Shown here piece after piece: positions 48,167-56,367 of a stretch of DNA of 64,000 nt. Within the stretch, counting starts at the first letter, position 1. The number at the start of each line of letters is the position of its first letter. Made by a program: the position numbers and the translations under genes. The notes under the pieces were generated by a model. The model made no database searches, had not been told where the DNA came from, and worked only from the letters and a program-made list of their open reading frames with translations. This stretch comes from Lysobacteraceae bacterium 2PB (GTDB taxonomy: Bacteria > Pseudomonadota > Gammaproteobacteria > Xanthomonadales > Xanthomonadaceae): positions 1 to 64,000 of the forward strand of contig SCMT01000008.1 of NCBI GenBank assembly GCA_005502915.1, in the 5' to 3' direction.

Positions 48167-48674
48167 GGCACGCTGGTGCCTGCGCGCCAACGCGCTGTGC
48201 GACCACGGTCTGATCCGCGGTTTTTTCGCCGTGGTCAGCCGGCTCGGCGACGGCGTGTTCTGGTATGCATTGATGGGCGCGCTGGCGCTGTTCGGCGGTC
48301 GCATCGGCCTGTCGGCAGCGCTGCACATGGCAGCGATCAGCCTGGTCTCGCTGCTGCTGTACAAGGGCCTGAAGCGCTGGACCCGCCGCCCGCGTCCCTG
48401 CGCGTCCGACCTGCGCATCCGCGCCTGGGTCGCGCCACTGGATGAATTCAGCTTTCCCTCCGGCCACACCCTGCACGCGGTCGGCTTCACCATCGTCGCC
48501 CTCGCCTACGTGCCCGCGCTGGCCTGGCTGCTGATCCCCTTCGCCGCCAGCGTCGCCGCCTCGCGCGTCGTGCTCGGCCTGCACTATCCGAGCGACGTGC
48601 TCGCCGCCACCGGCATCGGCAGCGCGCTGGCGCAGGGCTCGTTCTGGGTGCGGGACTGGATGGCGTTCTTGTAG
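48126..48674 (+). CDS. PAP2-family membrane phosphatase
   Basis: A 182-aa integral membrane acid phosphatase with about five membrane segments and the complete three-part signature: KRWTRRPRP, FPSGHTLHAVGF and SRVVLGLHYPSDV. Family members dephosphorylate phosphatidate, PGP or undecaprenyl pyrophosphate. The start lies inside the glycosyltransferase gene, preceded by GAGGAA. The stop codon TAG (48672-48674) is part of a GTAG REP element, so the C-terminus ends exactly where the repeat begins. Confidence 0.92.
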   Translation: MNTPLLRQRLRTNEARWCLRANALCDHGLIRGFFAVVSRLGDGVFWYALMGALALFGGRIGLSAALHMAAISLVSLLLYKGLKRWTRRPRPCASDLRIRAWVAPLDEFSFPSGHTLHAVGFTIVALAYVPALAWLLIPFAASVAASRVVLGLHYPSDVLAATGIGSALAQGSFWVRDWMAFL

Positions 48675-48828
48675 AGCGGAGCGAGGCTCCGCTGCGCTTT
48701 TTGTAGAGCGGAGCTTGCTCCGCTGCGCGTTTTGTAGAGCGGAGCTTGCTCCGCTCATGGTTCTCGCAAAGGCATGAGCGGAGCAAGCTCCGCTCTACAA
48801 GGGCGGCTGCGCTCCGATCCGCTCTACA
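48671..48828. repeat. Cluster of five GTAG-headed palindromes
   Basis: Forward copies start at 48671, 48703 and 48734; reverse copies end at 48798 and 48827 (the last is degenerate). The unit is the same 22-23 bp GTAGAGCGGAGC palindrome as at 5.4, 7.0 and 56.3 kb. The cluster fills the whole gap between two convergent genes and can fold into several alternative hairpins, probably serving as terminator. No RAYT transposase is present in the window. Confidence 0.88.
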
Positions 48829-49708
48829 ACGACGGGTCGAGCTTCGCGCGCAGCAGGTTCGGCGCGAGCTGCCCGAGCCAGTCGCGATCGTTCGCGACCT
48901 GCGCATCGGCGCGGCTGGCGGCCAACGCCGCGATGTCGATGTCCGCGCAGGTCCAGCCGTAAGGCGACTGCGTCACCGACACGATGCCATCGGCCGGGAA
49001 ACCGACGTCCATCGGCGCGTACAGCGTGGCCTCGCCGGTGTTGACGTCCAGCGCCGGGTTCCACGGCGCCTCGCCCGCCGTCACCGCCTGGGCGACGAAA
49101 CAGCGGTTCTCGAGCGCGCGTGCCAGGCAACCCACGCGGACGCGGGTGGCGCCGGCGGCGGTATCGGTGCAACTGGGGACCAGCAGCAGCTGCGCGCCGG
49201 CTTCGCACTGCGCGCGCACCGGCAGCGGGAATTCGATGTCGTAGCAGATCGAAATGCCCGCGCGCAGGCCCTCGATCTCGAACACTTTCAGCACATCGCC
49301 GCCTTCGATGACGCCGGTCTTCTTTTCGAAGCCGGTGAGCTGCAGCTTGTCCTGCCAGCGATACCCGCCATCGGGCGAGAACAGGTCGGCGCGATTGCGG
49401 TAGCGCCCGCCGCCGATATCGAGCAGGAAGGTGCCCGCGACGAGATGCAGACCGGTCTGCCGCGCGAGCTCCTCGAACAGGCGCAGCCAATCCTCGCGAT
49501 ACGGCTGCAGCGCGGCCAACGTTGGCGGCAGATCGGGCTGCAGGTGCGCGGGCAGGATCGAGGCCAGCTCCAGCGACAGGTACTCCGGCAACACCGCGAC
49601 CTGCGCGTCGAGGGACGCCGCCTCCTGCAGCCAGCGCCACTGCTTCAGAGCGAAATCGTCGAAATGCGCGACGCGGTCGATCGGATACTTCGCGACCGCG
49701 ATCTTCAT
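48824..49708 (-). CDS. Carbon-nitrogen hydrolase (nitrilase superfamily)
   Basis: A 294-aa amidase/nitrilase-fold enzyme with the full catalytic triad: Glu42 in LPEYLSLE, Lys121 in WQDKLQL and Cys155 in SICYDIEFP. The substrate is unknown; relatives hydrolyse omega-amides or N-carbamoyl compounds. Its ATG overlaps the upstream GNAT stop codon (ATGA), and fused GNAT/carbon-nitrogen hydrolase proteins exist in other bacteria, so the two proteins probably work together. The stop codon TAG (48826-48824) lies in the GTAG head of a degenerate REP unit. Confidence 0.9.
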   Translation of the reverse strand: MKIAVAKYPIDRVAHFDDFALKQWRWLQEAASLDAQVAVLPEYLSLELASILPAHLQPDLPPTLAALQPYREDWLRLFEELARQTGLHLVAGTFLLDIGGGRYRNRADLFSPDGGYRWQDKLQLTGFEKKTGVIEGGDVLKVFEIEGLRAGISICYDIEFPLPVRAQCEAGAQLLLVPSCTDTAAGATRVRVGCLARALENRCFVAQAVTAGEAPWNPALDVNTGEATLYAPMDVGFPADGIVSVTQSPYGWTCADIDIAALAASRADAQVANDRDWLGQLAPNLLRAKLDPSL

Positions 49709-50313
49709 GCGGCACCGCCTTCGAGCCGGCGCGTCCAGAAGGTGAGCGCATGTTCGATGTCGCCGCGATCGATCTCGTTCCAGCGCAGGCGCATGGTCAT
49801 GCCCGGCTGGCGCACGTAGCCGCGCTTGATCCAGAAGGCATCGTTGTCGCGATGCCCGGCGGCGCGGCGCGGGTCGGCGGGATCGCGATCCACCGCGCAG
49901 AACGCGCTGAGGTCGAAACGGCCAAGCGATCGCGCATGCGCCTCGCGATGATCGAAGAAGGCATGGCCCAGGCCCTGCCCGCGATACGCCGGCAACAGCA
50001 CGGACTCGCCGCAATAAAACACGCGCGTCGCATCGATGCCGGCGGCGTCGAAAGGCGCGCGGAACTCAGCGCTGTCGTCGGCCAGCGGCAGGCCGGTGGA
50101 CGCGCCGACGATGGCGTCGCCGTCGAAGGCGAGGACGAACACGCTGTCGGCGGAAGCGGCATAGGCGTCGAGATACTCGCGCTCGTAGGCGGCATCGCCG
50201 TCGTAGAGATAGGGCCAGTCGCGGAACACGGCGATGCGCAGCGCGGCGACGGCGTCCAGGTGGCGGCGCACGTCGGCGCCGACGACACGTTCGATGCGGA
50301 GGTCATGGGTCAT
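49705..50313 (-). CDS. GNAT family N-acetyltransferase (paired with hydrolase)
   Basis: A 202-aa GNAT-fold protein. The acetyl-CoA loop reads LLPAYRGQGLGHAFFDHREAHAR (motif A about 107-129). The C-terminal region has the FWIKRGYVRQPGMTMRLRW beta strands. It is translated in an overlapping frame with the downstream hydrolase (ATGA at 49705-49708). Substrate unknown. Confidence 0.88.
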   Translation of the reverse strand: MTHDLRIERVVGADVRRHLDAVAALRIAVFRDWPYLYDGDAAYEREYLDAYAASADSVFVLAFDGDAIVGASTGLPLADDSAEFRAPFDAAGIDATRVFYCGESVLLPAYRGQGLGHAFFDHREAHARSLGRFDLSAFCAVDRDPADPRRAAGHRDNDAFWIKRGYVRQPGMTMRLRWNEIDRGDIEHALTFWTRRLEGGAA

Positions 50314-50344
50314 GCCCCGGATTCTATCGCCAGCACCCGGCCGA

Positions 50345-50375
50345 CGAAAAAGCCGCGGCTCTCGCGAGCCGCGGC
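50345..50375 (-). terminator. Intrinsic terminator of creD
   Basis: On the minus strand GCCGCGGCTC-GCGA-GAGCCGCGGC is followed by TTTTTCG. The 10-bp stem lies about 50 bp beyond the creD stop codon. Confidence 0.92.
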
Positions 50376-50425
50376 CTCCACCCGGGCGCTGGGGATCAGG
50401 CGCCCGGGACAGCAGGATCAGTCCG

Positions 50426-51799
50426 TCATCCTTCCTTCGGCAGCGGCGGCGGGCTGTTCGCGCCGAGGCTGTACCAGTCGATCCGGCGGGTCACGACCAT
50501 GATCGCGGCAAGGATCAGGAACAGCAGGCCCGCACCCATCACCATCGCGTTGTCCTCGGAAATCAGCAGGCCGTAGAGCACCGCGTACAGCAGCGAGATC
50601 ATCACCGCGAAGCCCAGGCCGCGCATCCACGAGCGCAGGACGTGGCTGACGTAGTAGCCCAGCAGGCCGATGCAGGCGGCGCTGGCGATGAGGTAGGCGA
50701 TACCGAAGTCGATGTGCTCGGACAGCGCGACCAGCAGCAGGAAGAAGATCGCCAGGGCCAGGCCGACCAGGCCGTACTGGATCGGGTGGATGCGCAGCTG
50801 CTTGATCAGCTCGAACATGAAGAAACCGACGAAGGTCAGCACCACGAACAGGATCCCGTACTTGCTGGCGCGGTCGGCCTGCGAATAGATGTTCACCGGG
50901 TCGACCAGCGACACCGCCACGGCATCCATGCCCAGATCCGCTTCGCCGCTCAGGCCGATCGCACCGGCATTGGGCACGGTGCGACCGCCCAGGTACTGCG
51001 ACTGCGCATTGCTGGCCAGCGAGGAGACTTCCCAGTCGGCCTTGAAGCCCTTGTCGCCGATGTCCTTGCTGCGCGCGGTGAAGGAGCCGCTGAACTGCGG
51101 ATGCCGCCAGGGCGAGGACAGCGTGACCTGGTTGGTCTGCGCCAGCGGCACGACGGCCAGGTGCTCGGTGCCCTCCAGCGCGAAGCGGAAGTCGGTGCCG
51201 AAGCGCAGCGTGTCGCCGGCCTTCGGCATCGCCAGCACGGCGTGCAGGCCGGTGCCCTCGCGTCCCACGATGCCGCGCTCGAGCTTGACCTCGCGGCCGT
51301 CGACCAGCAGCTTCGGCACGCCCGCGACGCCGCGCACGTCGGCGATGCCGAAGTTCAGCACCGGCTGACCGATCTTGCGGGGCAGTTCCGGGTTCGCATC
51401 GGCGGGAATGTTCACGTCGAAGCGGGCCACGACCTTGCCCTTGACCTCGTAGCTGCGCACGTCATGCAGGCCGAGCGACTTGATGCGCGGCTCGATCGCG
51501 CCGTCCACGGTCATCGTGGTCGGGAAGACCACCCACTGGCCGGACTCGCCGTCCTGCTTGACCCTGCGGATGACCTCACCGTTCGCGTTCTTTTCCTCGA
51601 CCTCGACGGTATTGGTGTAAGGCACGATCAGCACCGGGCCGGACAGCGCCTGCGGGCCAGCGGTCCCACGCGCGACCGAACGCACGGCCTCGTCGCGGTA
51701 GAACTGCCGCTCCTGGATCACGCCCCGGATCATCAGCAGCGGTACAAGCAGCAGGATGGTCATGCCGACCACCATCAGTATCTTCAGCATCAGGCGCAT
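50426..51799 (-). CDS. creD: Inner membrane protein CreD
   Basis: A 457-aa membrane protein of the CreD family. One N-terminal membrane segment (about 5-25) is followed by a large periplasmic domain (about 26-300) and five or six C-terminal membrane segments ending near residue 440. E. coli CreD is 450 aa. CreD is the main target of the CreBC two-component system and affects beta-lactam response and envelope integrity in Stenotrophomonas and Aeromonas. A CreB-type repeat lies 68 bp upstream. Unlike in E. coli it is separated from creC by an unrelated gene on the other strand. Confidence 0.94.
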   Translation of the reverse strand: MRLMLKILMVVGMTILLLVPLLMIRGVIQERQFYRDEAVRSVARGTAGPQALSGPVLIVPYTNTVEVEEKNANGEVIRRVKQDGESGQWVVFPTTMTVDGAIEPRIKSLGLHDVRSYEVKGKVVARFDVNIPADANPELPRKIGQPVLNFGIADVRGVAGVPKLLVDGREVKLERGIVGREGTGLHAVLAMPKAGDTLRFGTDFRFALEGTEHLAVVPLAQTNQVTLSSPWRHPQFSGSFTARSKDIGDKGFKADWEVSSLASNAQSQYLGGRTVPNAGAIGLSGEADLGMDAVAVSLVDPVNIYSQADRASKYGILFVVLTFVGFFMFELIKQLRIHPIQYGLVGLALAIFFLLLVALSEHIDFGIAYLIASAACIGLLGYYVSHVLRSWMRGLGFAVMISLLYAVLYGLLISEDNAMVMGAGLLFLILAAIMVVTRRIDWYSLGANSPPPLPKEG

Positions 51800-51866
51800 G
51801 GCCGTCTCCGGTGTTGTTGGACGCCGGCAGTGTCGGCAGCAGCGGAGGGGCGGCGATGGCGCGTGC

Positions 51867-51882
51867 GTGAAGCCGGTGTGAA
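51867..51882 (-). promoter_or_regulatory. CreB-binding tag between creD and the unrecognised gene
   Basis: On the minus strand the sequence is TTCAC-ACCGGC-TTCAC, an exact match to the E. coli cre-tag TTCACnnnnnnTTCAC. It is 67 bp from the creD start and 74 bp from the start of the divergent 371-aa gene, so it could control either or both. Confidence 0.85.
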
Positions 51883-51956
51883 GCCCGCGAAGCGTTTCCG
51901 CATCGGGAGCGATTCCGCGAAGATAGCGTCACCCCTTCCTCGATGCCTCGCTCGCA

Positions 51957-53072
51957 ATGACACCCCCGCCCTCGTCCCGTCGCATCCCCACCATGCTGCT
52001 GTTCCTGTCCGGCGCAGCGTTCGCCGTGCTGGCTCTCGCGGGCGGGATGGCAGGCTACTGGTACGTGAAGAACAAGTCCGCAGCCGAAGCCCTGATGGAA
52101 GCAGAAGCTGCTGTCGCAGCGCCCCCTACTGCCGATCCTGACGCCGTGCCCGAAGCGGATGCCCCCGCGGCAGCCCTTCAACCCGAGTACGCGGATTCGA
52201 TCTTCGCCGGCGACGAGGCCTGGTTCGTCAAGGGCACACTCCTCGATCCATCGGCGAAGGCGGAATGGGAGGCTCTGCCCGAGCGACTCGGATCGATCGG
52301 CTACGACACACGCATCTTCTGTGTCGACTGCTCGCGCAAGCCGCTCGGCGCGGAGAGCGAGTTCTCGCCTCTGCACGACCATCGCCCGGAGATGCTGGCC
52401 GACTTCGCCAGGCAGCGCGGGCAATCCGAGCCCGCCTTCGTGCGCTACACGACCTTAGCCAGTGCTGGCAAGGTCGGCTTTCCCCGGCTCGCAGGCACCA
52501 CGGACGAAACCCTGCTGACGCGCGAGCGATTCATGGAAACCTACGGTGTGATGTTCGACAACAATGTCCTGCGCACAATCCCGTGGCATGCCAAGCGCGC
52601 GATCCTCGATTGGAACGATGCCCAGGAAGAGAACTGGCGATTCGCCGACCAGGGCAACATCGACCCGCAAGGACTGTACAGCCAGCATGACTTCAACCTG
52701 GACGGCATCGACGACGTCGCCGTGGTGATGCATTGCGAAGCCTGCGAGGAGCATCGCCTGCTGCTGTTCGCGAGCCGCAAGGACAAACCGGACTACCTGC
52801 TGTACCAGGAACGCATCGAGGCTCGCGCGCTGCTGAAGGCCCTCTACCCGGACCCGGAGGAACGGTGGGAGCGCGAGATCTACATGGGCGGTACCGAAAA
52901 GTTATCGCCGCCCCAAGACCCTCTGCTCGTGACACCACAGGAGGGGACGCCTTATGCACTGGTCTACGACCCGAAGTTCGACGCGATGAGGCGCTACGAA
53001 CAGCGACCGGGGACCGGCGAAAGGGGAAACATGAAGACGAAGGACGTCGCAGGAACGGCGCAGCAGGAGTAG
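51957..53072 (+). CDS. Unrecognised membrane-anchored protein in the cre locus
   Basis: I do not recognise this 371-aa protein. It has an N-terminal membrane anchor (about 13-36), an Ala/Pro/Asp-rich linker (about 45-75) and a soluble, probably periplasmic domain. Two CxxC pairs (Cys122/Cys125 and Cys260/Cys263) could bind metal or form disulfides. The stretch DFNLDGIDD at 245-253 resembles calcium-binding or FG-GAP-type loops. An internal ATG at 51993 is an alternative start. It lies convergent to creC and divergent from creD, next to the CreB tag, and its codon use seems less GC-rich than its neighbours, so it may have been inserted into a creBCD operon. Confidence 0.75.
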   Translation: MTPPPSSRRIPTMLLFLSGAAFAVLALAGGMAGYWYVKNKSAAEALMEAEAAVAAPPTADPDAVPEADAPAAALQPEYADSIFAGDEAWFVKGTLLDPSAKAEWEALPERLGSIGYDTRIFCVDCSRKPLGAESEFSPLHDHRPEMLADFARQRGQSEPAFVRYTTLASAGKVGFPRLAGTTDETLLTRERFMETYGVMFDNNVLRTIPWHAKRAILDWNDAQEENWRFADQGNIDPQGLYSQHDFNLDGIDDVAVVMHCEACEEHRLLLFASRKDKPDYLLYQERIEARALLKALYPDPEERWEREIYMGGTEKLSPPQDPLLVTPQEGTPYALVYDPKFDAMRRYEQRPGTGERGNMKTKDVAGTAQQE

Positions 53073-53099
53073 GTTCGCCGGCCATCGCCCGGGCAGGCG

Positions 53100-54560
53100 C
53101 TATGACCGGGCCTGCGGCAACCTCAGGCTCGCGACGGCACCACCCTGTGCATGGTTGGTCAGCGATGCGCGCCCACCATGCAGTTCCAGCGCCTCGGCGA
53201 CGAAGCACAGGCCCAGGCCACTGCTGCGGCTGGCGCCTTCGGGACGGGCGAGCGAGTAGAAGCGCTCGAAGACGCGGTCGAGCGCGTAATCGGGCACGCC
53301 CGGCCCGCAGTCGCGGACTTCGAGCAGCGCCTCGTCGCCGTCGCGCGCCACGCGCAGCACGACCTCGCTGCCGGCCGGCGCGAAGTCCGCCGCGTTCTCC
53401 AGCAGGTTGACGATCGACTGGCGCAGCAGGAAGGCATCGCCGGACACGACCACCGGCGCGCCGTCCTCGACGATGTCCAGACGCAGCCCGCGCTGTTCGA
53501 AGCGGGTGGCGACGCGTTCGGCCGCGTCCTCGGCCACTTCGCGCAACACGATGCGCTGCGGCTGCTCGATGCGCTGGCGGTGTTCCACCGAGGCCAGCGC
53601 GAGCAGCTTGTCGATCATTTCCGCCATGCGTCCGCTCTGCGCGCGGATGGTCGCGACGAAACGCGCGCGATCGGCTTCCGGCATCGGGGCTGCGCCGGAT
53701 TCGCCATCGAGGAGTTCGGCGCTGCCGCGGATCGCCGCCAGCGGACTCTTCAGCTCGTGGGTCAGCGCGTGCACGTACTGCTCGACGTACTGCTTGCCTT
53801 CCAGCTTCGCGCGCATGGTTTCCAGCGCGCGGCCGAGATCGCCGAATTCGCCGGCGCTGGCCGGCGGCGTGGCGCGCTCGCCGGCGGTCACCGCATCGGC
53901 GTAGCGACGCAGCGCACCGAGCTGGCGCGAGAGCCACCAGGCCGCAATCAGACCGATCAGCAGCGCGGCGCCGAGCAGCACCCCGCCCCAGCGCAGGATC
54001 ACCGCCTGGCTCTGTGCGATGAACGGCGCGATGGTCTGGTTCGGCTTGGCCACGGTCAGCACGCCGACGATCCGCGAGCCGCCGCCGTCGCGGACCACGA
54101 TCGGCGCGGCCACGTGCATGACAGAACTGCTCTCGTCGTTCGGGTCGGCACGACTGGAGCGCGCACCGTAGCGACCCCGCAAGGTCAGGTAGACATCGTT
54201 CCAGCGCGAGTAGTCCCTGCCGACATCGCGACCGTCTGAATCGAAGACGACGATGCCCTTCGCGTCGGTGACGTAGATGCGCGTGCTGAGCTTGCGTTTG
54301 CTGAAGCCCCAGATCTCGGCGCCGATGTCGCGGTCGGTCAGCTCGCGCACGTTGGCCGCGAAGGCGCCATCGGCGATGCGCCCGGCCAGCAGGTCGTCGC
54401 GCGCCTGTGCCGCCAGCAGGTTGGCGGTGTCGACCAGGGTGTCTTCCATCGCCTGGCGCACGCCCGGCTTGACCTGCTGCAGGAACACCTTGCCCAGCAG
54501 CAGGGCCGCGATCGCGACGATCACGAAATAGCCGAGCAGGATGCGCAGGCCGATCTTCAT
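53100..54560 (-). CDS. creC: Sensor histidine kinase CreC
   Basis: A 486-aa membrane kinase. Membrane segments at about 9-28 and 190-211 bracket a periplasmic sensor domain; HAMP-like linker, then His268 in THELKSPLAAI, N box LLENAADFAP and G box DCGPGVP with SSGLGL. The E. coli kinase is 474 aa. It starts 12 bp after creB. CreBC responds to growth conditions and beta-lactam/envelope stress in relatives. Confidence 0.93.
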   Translation of the reverse strand: MKIGLRILLGYFVIVAIAALLLGKVFLQQVKPGVRQAMEDTLVDTANLLAAQARDDLLAGRIADGAFAANVRELTDRDIGAEIWGFSKRKLSTRIYVTDAKGIVVFDSDGRDVGRDYSRWNDVYLTLRGRYGARSSRADPNDESSSVMHVAAPIVVRDGGGSRIVGVLTVAKPNQTIAPFIAQSQAVILRWGGVLLGAALLIGLIAAWWLSRQLGALRRYADAVTAGERATPPASAGEFGDLGRALETMRAKLEGKQYVEQYVHALTHELKSPLAAIRGSAELLDGESGAAPMPEADRARFVATIRAQSGRMAEMIDKLLALASVEHRQRIEQPQRIVLREVAEDAAERVATRFEQRGLRLDIVEDGAPVVVSGDAFLLRQSIVNLLENAADFAPAGSEVVLRVARDGDEALLEVRDCGPGVPDYALDRVFERFYSLARPEGASRSSGLGLCFVAEALELHGGRASLTNHAQGGAVASLRLPQARS

Positions 54561-54572
54561 GTCGCGCGGGGC

Positions 54573-55274
54573 TCAGGCGGCGCCGACATCGATCGAATAG
54601 CCCAGGCCGCGATGGGTGCGGATCGTGTCCTCGGTCGCGGCCTCGATCTCGCGCAGCTTGGCGCGCAGGGTCTTGATGTGGGTGTCGACGGTGCGGTCGC
54701 CGCTGTCCAGGGCATCGGACCAGACCCGGTCCATCAGCTGCGCGCGCGACAGCACCGCGCCGGGGCGCTGCAGCAGGGCTTCGAGCAGGCCGTATTCGTA
54801 GCGGGTCAGGTCCAGCGACTGGCCGGCGAAGCGGATGCGGCGGCCTTCGCGGTCGATCTCGAAGCGGCCGAGCGCCTGCCACTCGGCGCTGGCCGGCTGC
54901 GCGCGGCGGCGCAGGCGCGCGCGCACGCGGGCGACCAGCTCGCGCGGCGAGAAAGGCTTGACCACGTAATCGTCAGCACCCAGCTCCAGGCCGACGACGC
55001 GGTCGATCTCGCCGTCGCGCGCGGTCAGGAAGATCACCGGCAGGTCGCTGAAGGTGCGCAGCTGGCGGCAGACCTCGAAGCCGGTGATATCGGGCAGGCC
55101 CACGTCGAGCACGACCAGGTCGACCCTGCCCGCCCGCACCTTCGCCGCGACCTCGCCGCCCAGCAGCACATGCTCGGCCGCGAAGCCCTCGCTGCGCAGC
55201 GCGTAGAGCACGGTGTCGGCGATGGCGGTCTCGTCTTCGGCGACGAGGATGGTCGGGGCGTGCGGTGCGGCCAT
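54573..55274 (-). CDS. creB: Response regulator CreB
   Basis: An OmpR-type DNA-binding response regulator, 233 aa (E. coli 229). The receiver domain has the acidic pair Glu13-Asp14, phosphorylation site Asp57 (VVLDVGLPD), the Thr in FLTARDGE and Lys in VVKPFSP. The winged-helix domain has RTVDTHIKTLRAKLREI. A TACAAT -10-like hexamer lies at 55321-55316, 41 bp before the ATG. Its predicted target is the exact cre-tag upstream of creD. Confidence 0.94.
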   Translation of the reverse strand: MAAPHAPTILVAEDETAIADTVLYALRSEGFAAEHVLLGGEVAAKVRAGRVDLVVLDVGLPDITGFEVCRQLRTFSDLPVIFLTARDGEIDRVVGLELGADDYVVKPFSPRELVARVRARLRRRAQPASAEWQALGRFEIDREGRRIRFAGQSLDLTRYEYGLLEALLQRPGAVLSRAQLMDRVWSDALDSGDRTVDTHIKTLRAKLREIEAATEDTIRTHRGLGYSIDVGAA

Positions 55275-55357
55275 GGGCGGGGACGGAGTCAGGACAGGAA
55301 GCGGATTCCGTCGGCATTGTAGGCCGCATCCCGCGCCCGGTTGGTACCATGCCTGAG

Positions 55358-56227
55358 ATGAACTACCGCCACGCCTTCCATGCCGGCAACCATGCCGATG
55401 TCCTCAAGCACGTCGCCCTGCTGGCGCTCTGCGACGCCCTGACCGCCAAGCCCGCGCCGCTGTTCGCGCTGGACACCCATGCCGGCGCCGGCCTGTACGC
55501 GCTGGCCGGCGCGGAGGCGGGGCGCACCGGCGAGGCCGCCGAGGGCATCGGCCGCCTGCTCGCCGCGTCGCCGGCCCGCGCACCGGCACAGCCTGCGATC
55601 CGCCGGTACCTCGACGCCGTGGCCGCCTGCCGCGCCGCGCATGGCGAGGATGCGTATCCGGGCTCGCCCTGGTTGCTGGCCCACGCGCTGCGCGAGCAGG
55701 ACCGCATCGCCTGCTGCGAGCTGCGCGAGGAGGAAGCGGCGCTGCTGAAGCGCCATGTCGGCGGCGATCCGCGCGTGGCGGTGCATGCCCGCGACGGCTA
55801 CGCCGCGATGCGCGCATTGCTGCCGCCGAAGATCGGCGCGGTGCGCTACGCGCGCGGGCTGGTGCTGATCGACCCGCCCTACGAGGCCCAGCTGGCCGAG
55901 TTCGACACCGCGCGCGCCGCGATGCGCGATGCCCTCGTCCTCTGGCCGCAGGCGACCTATGCGCTGTGGTACCCGATCAAGCGCCGCAGCGCGCTGAATC
56001 CCTTCTACCGGTCCGCCGCCACGCTCGAAGCGAAGTCGGTGCTCGCCTGCGAGCTGCTGGTGCGACCGGACGACTCGCCGCTGCGCATGAACGGCAGCGG
56101 CCTGCTGATCCTGAACGCGCCGTGGCAGTTCGATGCGACCATGCGCAGCGTCCTGGATACGCTGAAGGACATGCTCGGCGAAGCCGGCGCAAGCGCGCGG
56201 ATGCAGTGGTTGAAAACACCGGCGTGA
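55358..56227 (+). CDS. rlmJ: 23S rRNA (adenine(2030)-N6)-methyltransferase
   Basis: Methylates A2030 of 23S rRNA. The 289-aa product (E. coli 280) starts MNYRHAFHAGNHADVLKHVAL, has the family motif DTHAGAGLY and the catalytic DPPY with Asp172 (VLIDPPYEAQL). The ATG at 55358 is preferred over the one three codons upstream because it gives the family N-terminus. It is divergent from creB. Confidence 0.95.
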   Translation: MNYRHAFHAGNHADVLKHVALLALCDALTAKPAPLFALDTHAGAGLYALAGAEAGRTGEAAEGIGRLLAASPARAPAQPAIRRYLDAVAACRAAHGEDAYPGSPWLLAHALREQDRIACCELREEEAALLKRHVGGDPRVAVHARDGYAAMRALLPPKIGAVRYARGLVLIDPPYEAQLAEFDTARAAMRDALVLWPQATYALWYPIKRRSALNPFYRSAATLEAKSVLACELLVRPDDSPLRMNGSGLLILNAPWQFDATMRSVLDTLKDMLGEAGASARMQWLKTPA

Positions 56228-56240
56228 TCTTCTCGCGCCT

Positions 56241-56336
56241 GTAGCGCGGAGCTTGCTCCGCTGTGCCCTTGTAGAGCGGAGCTTGCTCCGCTCGAGCTTT
56301 CCCAGGAAGGCATGAGCGGAGCAAGCTCCGCTCTAC
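56241..56336. repeat. Three GTAG-headed palindromes between rlmJ and the MmcQ-like gene
   Basis: Forward units at 56241-56262 and 56271-56292 and one reverse unit at 56315-56336. They occupy the gap between two convergent genes, the same placement as at 48.7 kb, and may act as a bidirectional terminator. Confidence 0.87.
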
Positions 56337-56367
56337 AAAAAGCGGGGCGATGCGCGTGTCTTGCGAA

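Noticed and set aside
48671-48828. CRISPR-like array
   Set aside because: The repeated units are palindromic, in both orientations, unevenly spaced and without spacers of constant size; they match GTAG REP units found elsewhere in the window.
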